A stretch of 55,229 nt of DNA from the NCBI GenBank assembly GCA_023910675.1, contig JAAVWC010000024.1, positions 1 to 55,229 on the forward strand, written 5' to 3'. The position numbers were made by a program, and so were the translations under genes. Below, piece after piece: positions 36,595 to 44,328 of this stretch. Source of the DNA: Gemmatimonas sp. GTDB lineage: Bacteria; Gemmatimonadota; Gemmatimonadetes; Gemmatimonadales; Gemmatimonadaceae. The stretch's first letter is position 1, and each line of letters opens with the position of its first letter. The notes beneath the pieces were generated by a model, which was given only the letters and a program-made list of their open reading frames with translations, was not told where the DNA came from and ran no database searches.

Positions 36595-38424
36595 CTAGAA
36601 CCGTCGGCCGAGGCGGACATAGATGTTGGGCGACAGGCCGCTCTGCGACACCGCCTGCGCGACATACACCCCGAAGTCACCGAAGTCGAAGCCGCCACCG
36701 ATGTCGGTACGCCACGTGCCGAGATCGGGCACCCGATTTCGGCCGAAGCGGAGCGGGTCGGCCGCAACGTCTGCGGCACTGCGCGTCCCGCTCGCCCGGT
36801 TCACCAGCCAGCCGCGCCCGGAGTTGGCGAACACCACCCACGTCCCGTCGGCGCGGCCGCGACCGAGCTGCCAACGGCGGTCGCCTTCGTCCTCATCGCC
36901 GAACAGTCCGAAGCGGAAGTCGCCCTTCCACTCCACCTGCAGCAGTGCCATGCGTTCGCACTGCGCCGGGCGTCCCAGCGAGACGTAGAACGCTTCGTCG
37001 CCGGTGGCGCAGGTACCGATATCGTTGGTGCCCAATGAGCGACGGAAGTCGAAGCCCGGGAGCGCGTCGATGCCGCTTACCGACAGCCGACGCTGCACCG
37101 GTAACGCGTCACCGTGCATCCAGCCGCCAAACGCCGCACGCACGTTGAGCTGCGCGTTGGGACCGAGCCGGTTGTAGCGACGCAGATCGAAGAAGGCGCG
37201 ACCATAGCTAACCGCGGTCGGGGCCAGTCCAATTCGCGCGAGACCGTCCGGGCGACCGAGGCCCGCAGTGAGCGGCGCCAGTTCGAGCGCGTCGCTGTTC
37301 CCGCGCTCGTACTCGCCGCGCAGGTACCACCCCGACAACGGATTCCGCGGATTGCTGCGCGTATCGAACGTGCCACTCACGGTGAGCAGCCGCATGACTC
37401 CCTGATCGCCTTGGGGATTGGGGCGCAGGGCAATGTCGTCGTCAAGACGGAATACATCACGCGCACGACGCGAATTCCAGCGCTCCTCGCCATACGAGAC
37501 CTTCAGTTCGTGACCCTGACCCGCAAACAGCGAGACGTAGCCCTGCGTGCCGTGGCGTTCCCAGTAGTCGCGATAGTCGCGTGAGAAGAGCAGGGTCGCG
37601 AGTCCGACTTCTCCGTCGGACAGCTGCCACCGCTCCATGGCATCCACTTCGTCAAACAGTCGGGCACCAACCGCGAAACCGGCATTGTCGCCCTGCTTTA
37701 CTTCGAAGAGCGCGCGATGACCGAGGTTCTCGTCGTTCCACACGAGCCGGTCGCCCGTACGGAAGATGCCGAACAGCTCGGCGCGAACGCGCGTATTGCC
37801 GCTGCGGGTGCGAAAGCGCGGCCCCACGAAAATGGGGAGTCCCTCGACGCGGTTGTACGTATGCGCCGTGGTCACGAAGAGCTGGCTCCGCGTGCCTCCC
37901 TCGTCCTCGTCGGTCACCCACTGCGAAAAGCGGGAGAGCAAGTCGGTGTTGGCCACCAGCGTGTCGCCCGACTCCTCGTAGCGATACCGCGCACTCCACA
38001 CGCGGATCTCCCCCACCACCTTGGGGTGTTCGGGGGCGTCGAGTGTACCGCCCAGGACCGTGAGCCCTTTCTCCAGCCGCGCCTCGGCGGCGAGAAACGC
38101 ATCGCCGTTGAGCACGACGACATCTCCGGTCACCACACCCGCTAGGCGCGCGTTGCCATTGAGAATGGCGAGGTTGCCGCGCACGGTGTCGGTGGCCGCC
38201 AGCGCAAAATCGCCCCGCACCCGGCGCGTGGTGCGCGCGTTGAAGAGGTGCGTGACCTCAAGCGCGACGTCGCGCGGGACACCGCCCAGACGACGCTCGC
38301 GTTGCGCCTGTGCCTGCGCGTCGCGTGCGGAAAACGCGCCGACGCTGCTGAGGAGTACGAGCGCAAGCGTAACTCGACCACGTACAGAGCGAGCATGACC
38401 TGCTGCGGTCATGGAGTTCATCAT
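36595..38424 (-). CDS. Outer-membrane beta-barrel protein with bactofilin-like N-terminal repeats
   Basis: 609 residues from the ATG at 38424, which has GGAG 6 nt upstream. Signal peptide, then a short beta-helical stretch (VRGNLAILNGNARLAGVVTG, DVVVLNGDAFLAAEARLEKG) resembling polymer-forming cytoskeletal repeats. A barrel of about 350 residues follows, with alternating aromatic strands (SGWYLRGEYERGN, VSYGRAFFDLRRYNRLG, ALLQVEWKGDFRFGLFGDED) and a terminal phenylalanine (IYVRLGRRF), the usual BAM-recognition ending. The barrel resembles the BamA/TamA surface-antigen class but no POTRA domains are seen. Ligand unknown. Confidence 0.75.
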   Translation of the reverse strand: MMNSMTAAGHARSVRGRVTLALVLLSSVGAFSARDAQAQAQRERRLGGVPRDVALEVTHLFNARTTRRVRGDFALAATDTVRGNLAILNGNARLAGVVTGDVVVLNGDAFLAAEARLEKGLTVLGGTLDAPEHPKVVGEIRVWSARYRYEESGDTLVANTDLLSRFSQWVTDEDEGGTRSQLFVTTAHTYNRVEGLPIFVGPRFRTRSGNTRVRAELFGIFRTGDRLVWNDENLGHRALFEVKQGDNAGFAVGARLFDEVDAMERWQLSDGEVGLATLLFSRDYRDYWERHGTQGYVSLFAGQGHELKVSYGEERWNSRRARDVFRLDDDIALRPNPQGDQGVMRLLTVSGTFDTRSNPRNPLSGWYLRGEYERGNSDALELAPLTAGLGRPDGLARIGLAPTAVSYGRAFFDLRRYNRLGPNAQLNVRAAFGGWMHGDALPVQRRLSVSGIDALPGFDFRRSLGTNDIGTCATGDEAFYVSLGRPAQCERMALLQVEWKGDFRFGLFGDEDEGDRRWQLGRGRADGTWVVFANSGRGWLVNRASGTRSAADVAADPLRFGRNRVPDLGTWRTDIGGGFDFGDFGVYVAQAVSQSGLSPNIYVRLGRRF

Positions 38425-38682
38425 CCGGGACTCCGGCAAAGGTTCGCACCCCGGGAAGGCAGGTCGTGTACCATCGCGATCTGGATCACCAATTCAGGCG
38501 CGCCGGTATGAGATCGTGTCACGGGTGCGAGAGGGAATATGTCCATTCCTCGTGACCGGCGCCGGGCGCCGAGGGGCGGGAATACGCCGTGCGTTGCTGC
38601 GCAGAATTGAGGACAGGTGTGTGTCCGACTGCGACGGGGCGTCACCACGGGACATCTGAGCCCGCCGAATGGTTTGAACGAA

Positions 38683-40074
38683 CTATTCGCCGGCCGACGC
38701 CAGCCCCAATCGCCGCATGCGGCGGTACAGATTAGGGCGATCGGTTTGCAGGCGTCGTGCGGCCTCGGCCACATTGCCGTCGCTGTGGGTGAGGGCCGCC
38801 GAAATGAGCTGCCGTTCGTAGCGGTCGAGCGCGTCGCTGAGTGGCAGTCCGTCGAGGCTCTCGCCCGTCGCGGAGGACATCGTCGCCGATGCGCCATTCG
38901 CGCCGTGCCCGGCCTCGGGGAGCACCTGCGCCACGTCGGCGCGTGAGACTTCGCTGCCGGCATGCAAAATGGCGAGCCGTTCGACGACATTCGCGAGTTC
39001 GCGCACGTTCCCGGGCCAGCGATAGGCACTGAGTGCCACCAGCGCATCGGCGTGCCACGTGACCTGCGGCCGGCCGGTTCGCGTGCGGTGGCGCGCCGAG
39101 AAGTGGCGGACGAGCGCCGGCAGATCTCCGGGGCGATCGCGCAGCGGGGGCAGCTGCATGGGGATGACGTTGAGCCGGAAGAAGAGGTCTTCCCGGAACG
39201 AGCCATCGGCCACGGCCTTGGAGAGATCCTTGTTGGTCGCGGCAAGAATACGCACGTCGATCTTGATGGGCTTCCCGCCGCCCACGCGTTCGATTTCACG
39301 CGCTTCGATGGCGCGCAACAGCTTGGCTTGTGCTTCGGCGCCGAGGTCACCGACTTCGTCGAGGAAGAGGGTGCCGGTATGCGCGAGTTCGAAACGGCCA
39401 ATGCGACGTTCCGTGGCGCCGGTGAAGGCGCCGCGTTCGTGGCCGAACATTTCACTTTCGACGAGATCGCGCGGAAGGGCGGCGCAGTTGACGCGCACGA
39501 ACGGCTTGTCGCGTCGCGGGCTGGACTCGTGCAGCGCTGCGGCGACGAGCTCCTTGCCGGTGCCCGATTCGCCCGTGACGAGCACGCGGGCGTCGGTGGG
39601 GCCGATGCGCGCAATCATGGCGCGTACGCCATGCATGGCGGGGGAACCCCCCACCATCTCGCCGGAAATGCCGAGGTCTTCGCGCAGCGCGGCGGCGGTC
39701 CGGCGTGCCTGTCGCAGTTCGAAGGCCGAGGCGAGGGCGAGCAACACGCCCTCGGGGGTGAGCGGCTTTTCGAGAAAGGTGAAGGCGCCGAGTTTCGTGG
39801 CACGCACCGCGTCGGTGAGCGCGGCGCGACCGCTCATCATGATGACGGGGACGTCGGGGCGTCGTTCTCGCAGCTTTTCGAGTAAACCCAGGCCGTCGAG
39901 CGCGCCGGGCATCATGAGATCGACGAGGGCGATATCGGGTTCGAGCGTTTCCGCGAGGGCGAGCCCCGTGGTGCCGTCGGCCGCGTCGCGTACGTCGTAG
40001 CCTTCGGCGCCCAGCAACGCGCCGACCATCCGCCGGATGTTCGGTTCATCGTCGACAATGAGCACGCTGGGCAT
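38683..40074 (-). CDS. Sigma-54-dependent response regulator, NtrC/NtrX type
   Basis: 463 residues. Receiver (acidic pair D8/D9, phospho-acceptor D52 in VDLMMPG, lysine in FLEKPLTPEG), AAA+ domain with Walker A VTGESGTGKELVAAAL, the sigma-54 loop ERGAFTGATERR, Walker B TLFLDEVGDL and RWPGNVRELANVVERL, and a Fis-type helix-turn-helix at the end (GNVAEAARRLQTDRPNLYRR). It should activate sigma-54 promoters when phosphorylated. Last gene of the kinase operon, 6 nt after the upstream stop. The 258 bp between this gene and the barrel gene (38425-38682) hold no gene that I can support. Confidence 0.93.
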   Translation of the reverse strand: MPSVLIVDDEPNIRRMVGALLGAEGYDVRDAADGTTGLALAETLEPDIALVDLMMPGALDGLGLLEKLRERRPDVPVIMMSGRAALTDAVRATKLGAFTFLEKPLTPEGVLLALASAFELRQARRTAAALREDLGISGEMVGGSPAMHGVRAMIARIGPTDARVLVTGESGTGKELVAAALHESSPRRDKPFVRVNCAALPRDLVESEMFGHERGAFTGATERRIGRFELAHTGTLFLDEVGDLGAEAQAKLLRAIEAREIERVGGGKPIKIDVRILAATNKDLSKAVADGSFREDLFFRLNVIPMQLPPLRDRPGDLPALVRHFSARHRTRTGRPQVTWHADALVALSAYRWPGNVRELANVVERLAILHAGSEVSRADVAQVLPEAGHGANGASATMSSATGESLDGLPLSDALDRYERQLISAALTHSDGNVAEAARRLQTDRPNLYRRMRRLGLASAGE

Positions 40075-40080
40075 GACGGC

Positions 40081-40740
40081 TTATGACCGGTTGGCGGAGA
40101 CGGGGACACCCTGCGGCACTTCGCTCGGCATCTGCAGGGGACGTTCGGCGAGCAGCCGGTTGGTGAAGCGCTGGCCTTCGGCCACGCGCTCCATTTCGAC
40201 GGCGACGGTATCGACGTTGCGCTCGAGCGTTTCGATGCGTTCGCGCAGTCGGGCTTCGAGCGCGGCGCTCTCGGCGTTCGACACGTTCTTGCGATTGAGC
40301 CAGCGAATGACGGCGCGCGAAATGGGCCACCAGATGAGCAGGATCGAGAGCGTGGCCGGAATGGCCCAGGCAATCTGCGTTGCCTCGCGCGGAATGAAAT
40401 CGCGCACGGGAAACGCCTGCGACGTGCCGCTCTGCGTGATCGTGATGACCCCGTCCGTCATGGACACGCTGACCGGCTCGCCGAATTTGTTATGGAAGAC
40501 GATAGGGCGTTCGCCGGGCGGAAGAGGCGCGGTGGCCGGTTCGCCGGCGGCTTCGACGGCGCGCTCGGCGTCCTTGATGGCGTCTTCGATCTGCTGGTCG
40601 GCCGTGGCACGGGCCTGGTCGGCCGTGGCACGGGCCTGATCGGCCAACGCACGGGCCTGATCGGCGGTGGTGCGCGCGCCAGTGCCGGGCTGCGCGGGAG
40701 AAAAATGTAAGCGCATCGTCAGAGAGATCTGCGGAGTCAT
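40081..40740 (-). CDS. Membrane protein with ADQARA repeats, paralogue of its upstream neighbour
   Basis: 219 residues. The N-terminus has tandem ADQARA(L/T) heptad-like repeats (coiled-coil propensity). A short beta segment follows (IVFHNKFGEPVSVSMTDGVI), then one membrane helix (AWAIPATLSILLIWWPIS) and a C-terminal coiled coil ending VAVEMERVAEGQRFTNRLLA. The last part matches VAVEVERISEGQRFTTKLLA of the neighbouring protein, so the two are tandem duplicates. The gene overlaps its neighbour by 4 nt and sits between kinase and regulator, so a role in signal perception is plausible. No known family. Confidence 0.75.
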   Translation of the reverse strand: MTPQISLTMRLHFSPAQPGTGARTTADQARALADQARATADQARATADQQIEDAIKDAERAVEAAGEPATAPLPPGERPIVFHNKFGEPVSVSMTDGVITITQSGTSQAFPVRDFIPREATQIAWAIPATLSILLIWWPISRAVIRWLNRKNVSNAESAALEARLRERIETLERNVDTVAVEMERVAEGQRFTNRLLAERPLQMPSEVPQGVPVSANRS

Positions 40741-41300
40741 CGTACGCGTTCCGGTTCCGCCGGCGCGCGATCGGCCAGCAGCTTGGTGGTGAATCGCTGG
40801 CCTTCACTGATGCGCTCGACTTCGACGGCCACCGATTCGATAGCCTGCTCGATGGCCGCGAGGCGTTGTTCGACGAGGACCTGCTGCTGAAAGTCAGCGC
40901 GTTTTTCGAAGCGGCGCGCCCACGCTTTGACGAGGGGGGTGCCGAGCGACATGACGGTCACGGCGCCGAAGATGATGCCCATCATGTCGACGAGGCCGTC
41001 GGGGAGCTGCTTGCGCTGTGCCGAGCGAGCCGCCTGGCTGGCGAGCGCTTGCGTGGTGGTGGCGCCGCCGGACGTGATCACTTGTCCGTCGGATGTCACC
41101 TCGATGCGCTGTTCGGTGCCATCCTCGTTACGAATGCGGATGACGTTCCCGCCATCGGTGGTTCGAACCTCCCCCCCGGAGCCTGCTGCCTGCCAGCCGT
41201 CGCGAACTCCATCCCGAATATCGCGCGCCACACCGAGGACGCCTTGTCCCGACGGCGGCGCATCTTGTTGTTGTGGTGCTGCGGCCGAATGGCTCTTCAT
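40737..41300 (-). CDS. Membrane protein, paralogue of its downstream neighbour
   Basis: 187 residues. An acidic/glycine-rich N-terminal part with a beta segment (NVIRIRNEDGTEQRIEVTSD) is followed by one membrane helix (DMMGIIFGAVTVMSLGTPLV) and a coiled-coil C-terminus (QRLAAIEQAIESVAVEVERI, SEGQRFTTKLLADR). Same architecture as the 40081-40740 product but without the ADQARA repeats. It starts 20 nt after the kinase stop and overlaps the next start (ATGA). It may form a hetero-oligomer with the paralogue. Function unknown. Confidence 0.75.
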   Translation of the reverse strand: MKSHSAAAPQQQDAPPSGQGVLGVARDIRDGVRDGWQAAGSGGEVRTTDGGNVIRIRNEDGTEQRIEVTSDGQVITSGGATTTQALASQAARSAQRKQLPDGLVDMMGIIFGAVTVMSLGTPLVKAWARRFEKRADFQQQVLVEQRLAAIEQAIESVAVEVERISEGQRFTTKLLADRAPAEPERVR

Positions 41301-41320
41301 AGGTCTGGTGACTCGTTCGG

Positions 41321-42637
41321 TTAGGATGCCGTTACCGGCAGTCGCATCGTCATCGTGGTGCCGCGCCCGGGTTCACTCTCCACGTCCATCGTACCGCGAT
41401 GCGCCTGCAGGGTTTGCCGCGCAATGGCGAGTCCCAGCCCGGTCCCGCCGGGCTTGGTGGTCACATACGGGTCGAAGATACGTGCGAGGGTGTCCGGGGC
41501 GATGCCACACCCGGTATCCCGTACGGATATGACGACCCAATTGGTGTCAGCGTTTGCCGACGAATTTGGCCCCGCCGGTGCCGCCGCCTGCTGACCCGTC
41601 ACGCGGACGGTGATATCGCCCCTGGTGGGGCAGGCGTCGGCGGCGTTGATGAGCACGTTGGTCACGGCCCGTACGAGCGGTTCGTGGTAGCCCGTGATGA
41701 GGGGGAGCCCGTCGTCGCAGCGGAGGTCGAGGGCGAGCCGGTCTGGGATGGTGCTGCGCGAGACGCGCGTGACCAGCTCGGCCACGTCGATGTCGGCGGC
41801 GGCGCCGTCCGGGAGGCGGCCGAACTGGGCGAAGCTCTTGGCCATGACCTCGAGGCGCGTGGCCTCCTCCGCGAGGACCTCCACGGTGTCACGCAGCTCC
41901 TCGGGGGCGCCGCGGCGCAGGCGGTCGACGGCGAAGCGGATGGGGGTGAGCGGGTTCTTGAGTTCATGCGCGAAACGCCGCGCGGACTCGCGAAAGGCTT
42001 CGGCGCGCTCGGCCTCGAGGGCCCGGCGGCGCCCCGACTCCAGTTCCGTCGCCATGGTGCGCATGCCGCTTCGCAGCACCTCGAATTCGGGGGCGCCTCG
42101 CCGATCGGCGTGGGGCGGAATAGCTCGCCCGCTGCGAATGAGCCCTGTCCATCCCACCAGTTCATCGAGCGGGCGGCTGAGCTGGCGGCTGAGGTGGCCG
42201 GCGACGCGGGAGGCGCCCACGGCCACGAGGACGATGACCAGCACGGCCCCCACCGCCACCAGGCGCATGGAGCGGTTGGTGACGAAGTCGAAGCGCCGAG
42301 CGAGCTGCGCGGAGGCGACCAGTTCCGCCTGATGGCGTTCGAGCGACGCCCGCTGAGTGGGGGTGAGCGGGGCGGCGGTGACAATGCGATAGGTCTCGTC
42401 ACCGCTCTGGGCGATGCGCTCCCACGCCGACCCGGCGGAAAAGAGCGTGAGGGTCCGCGCGGCCGCGCCGACCCAGACGAGGGTGACCGCGACGGTGGGG
42501 ACGAGGGCGAAGAGCAGCAGCATGGCGAACAGGCGTGTCCGGAATGGCGCCTGCGCGGCCCCGCGGGGCGCGGGATCGACGTTCTGATGGTCGACGGCCC
42601 CCGGTTTCTGCCCGGTCAACTTCCGCATCTCGTTCAT
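41321..42637 (-). CDS. NtrY-like membrane sensor histidine kinase
   Basis: 438 residues. Two membrane helices (about 37-58 and 125-145) enclose a periplasmic segment of about 65 residues. HAMP-like region, HisKA with H224 in FAHELKNPLTPIRF, then HATPase with N-box VTNVLINAADACP, G1 VRDTGCGIAPDTL and G2 PGGTGLGLAIARQTL. The ELKNPL form of the H-box is typical of NtrB/NtrY kinases that pair with sigma-54 regulators, and one is encoded three genes downstream. Start at the ATG 42637 (42628 possible). Confidence 0.92.
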   Translation of the reverse strand: MNEMRKLTGQKPGAVDHQNVDPAPRGAAQAPFRTRLFAMLLLFALVPTVAVTLVWVGAAARTLTLFSAGSAWERIAQSGDETYRIVTAAPLTPTQRASLERHQAELVASAQLARRFDFVTNRSMRLVAVGAVLVIVLVAVGASRVAGHLSRQLSRPLDELVGWTGLIRSGRAIPPHADRRGAPEFEVLRSGMRTMATELESGRRRALEAERAEAFRESARRFAHELKNPLTPIRFAVDRLRRGAPEELRDTVEVLAEEATRLEVMAKSFAQFGRLPDGAAADIDVAELVTRVSRSTIPDRLALDLRCDDGLPLITGYHEPLVRAVTNVLINAADACPTRGDITVRVTGQQAAAPAGPNSSANADTNWVVISVRDTGCGIAPDTLARIFDPYVTTKPGGTGLGLAIARQTLQAHRGTMDVESEPGRGTTMTMRLPVTAS

Positions 42638-42644
42638 AGTCCAT

Positions 42645-42650
42645 AATTTA
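42645..42650 (-). promoter_or_regulatory. Candidate -10 box for the kinase operon (leaderless)
   Basis: TAAATT on the minus strand lies 7 nt before the kinase ATG. The geometry matches the hexamers before ruvB, tyrS and porX. The divergent acyl-CoA synthetase gene starts at 42693, with GGAG before its ATG, so the two promoters share 55 bp. Confidence 0.4.
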
Positions 42651-42692
42651 CGTGGTTGTACCCGATCCCGCGTCCCGTTTGTACGGAGTGAG

Positions 42693-44321
42693 ATGGCAAG
42701 CTCGTGGTCCTTGGCCCCTTTGATTGCGCAGCGCGTGCAGGAACATCCTGACCGTGCGCTCGCAACGACCGGGGAACGGACATGGTCCTACCGGCAGGTG
42801 GACGCAGACGCGTCCTCCCTGGCGGCAGCCTTCTCCGAACTGGGGCTCGGTGCCGGCGATCGCATCGCGGTGAATTTGCCAACCGGCGTGGAGTGGATTG
42901 TGACCACGCTGGCCGCCGCGAAGCTGGGGGCCGTGCTGGTTCCTGTCAGTCCGCTGCTGGGCGTGCACGATTTGCGCTATCAGCTGCGGCACGCCGAAGC
43001 GAGCGCCGTGGTCACCATCGAACGATGGAACGGCGTCGATTTCCTGCAGCGTTTCGAAGAGCTGCTGGGTGACCTGCCCGACCTGCAATACGTGGTGACG
43101 GTCGGCGAAGAAGATCTGTGGTACGACGATCGCATCTTCCAGTTCGAAGATCTGGTCTCGAGCGGTGCCAGCAAACCGGCGCCGCCGCACACCGACGAGG
43201 ACGATGCGCGCGATCTCGCCGTCGTCTACACGTCGGGCACGATGGGCAAACCGAAAGGGGTGCAGCTCTCGCACCGGGCCCTCGTGGAAAACGCCGTCCG
43301 CACGGCGCAGGCCCTCGAACTGTCTCCCGAGGACCGCGTGCTGACGGCGGTGCCGTTCAGTGCCGTGTTCGGCTTCAGTGCCATGGTGGGAGCCATGGCC
43401 AGCGGCGCGACCCTCGTGCTGCAACCCGCCTTTGACGCGGCGGGGGCGCTGGCGCTGATCGCCAGCACCGGGGTGACCGTGTTGCACGGTGTGCCCACGC
43501 AGTACCACCTCCTCATGCGTGAGGAGTCGTTCGACCCGTCGCGACTCCGTTCGCTGCGCACCGGCCTGATGGCCGGCAGTGCGGTGGGCGAAGCGCTCGT
43601 GCGCAAAGTGCGTCGCTGGTGCGATGTGCTGGTGGCGTACGGGCTCACCGAGACGGGGGCCGTGGTCACGATCACGCGCTTCAGCGACAGCGAAGCCACC
43701 CGCCGCGACTCGGTGGGGACCGCGATGCCCGGTATCGCAGTGATGGCCATGGACGTGGTGTCCGGCCAGTTGCACGGGCCCGAAGCCGTCGGCGAACTCG
43801 CCGTGCGCGGGCCCAACCTCATGCGGGGCTATCTCCGCATGCCGGCGGAGACTGCCAAGGTCCATACGCCGGACGGTTTTTTTCTCACCGGTGATCTCGG
43901 GATCATCGACGAAGACGGAACCGTGAGGATCCTCGGACGTCGCCAGGAAACGATCTCGCGCGGGGGCATCCAGCTCTATCCGCGTGAACTCGAAGATCGC
44001 CTGCGCGCACATCCTGCGGTGGACGATGTCTGCGTGATCGGGGTTCCCCATGACGTCATGGGCGAACTGGTCTGCGCGTGCATCGTGGCAGTGGAAGGGG
44101 CTGTGATCACCGGTGACGAAATCAAGCGATTCGCCCGGGACATGATGGCAGCCGACAAGGTTCCCGACCTCGTCCGCTTCTTCGATACGTTCCCCATGAC
44201 GGGGAGCGGCAAGGTGCGACGGCGAGAGCTCGCGCGGTCTATCGCGCTGAGTGCGAACACCATGAGCGCGCAGGCGCTCCACGCGAACGCGCTCGATCAC
44301 CCAGTTTCGTATCCAGGCTAG
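42693..44321 (+). CDS. AMP-forming acyl-CoA synthetase
   Basis: 542 residues, ANL superfamily. The ATP/AMP-binding motif VVYTSGTMGKPKGVQLSHRA, the A5-type motif VAYGLTETGAVV, FFLTGDLGIIDEDG, RRQETISRGGIQLYPRELED, and the adenylation lysine near the end (GSGKVRRREL) are all present. It activates a carboxylate as acyl-adenylate and passes it to CoA. Medium/long-chain fatty acid or aromatic acid substrates are possible; the sequence alone does not decide. The last 25 residues (ANTMSAQALHANALDHPVSY) extend past the family end. The NYN gene starts 7 nt later, so the two may be co-transcribed. Confidence 0.92.
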   Translation: MASSWSLAPLIAQRVQEHPDRALATTGERTWSYRQVDADASSLAAAFSELGLGAGDRIAVNLPTGVEWIVTTLAAAKLGAVLVPVSPLLGVHDLRYQLRHAEASAVVTIERWNGVDFLQRFEELLGDLPDLQYVVTVGEEDLWYDDRIFQFEDLVSSGASKPAPPHTDEDDARDLAVVYTSGTMGKPKGVQLSHRALVENAVRTAQALELSPEDRVLTAVPFSAVFGFSAMVGAMASGATLVLQPAFDAAGALALIASTGVTVLHGVPTQYHLLMREESFDPSRLRSLRTGLMAGSAVGEALVRKVRRWCDVLVAYGLTETGAVVTITRFSDSEATRRDSVGTAMPGIAVMAMDVVSGQLHGPEAVGELAVRGPNLMRGYLRMPAETAKVHTPDGFFLTGDLGIIDEDGTVRILGRRQETISRGGIQLYPRELEDRLRAHPAVDDVCVIGVPHDVMGELVCACIVAVEGAVITGDEIKRFARDMMAADKVPDLVRFFDTFPMTGSGKVRRRELARSIALSANTMSAQALHANALDHPVSYPG

Positions 44322-44328
44322 TCTCTAC

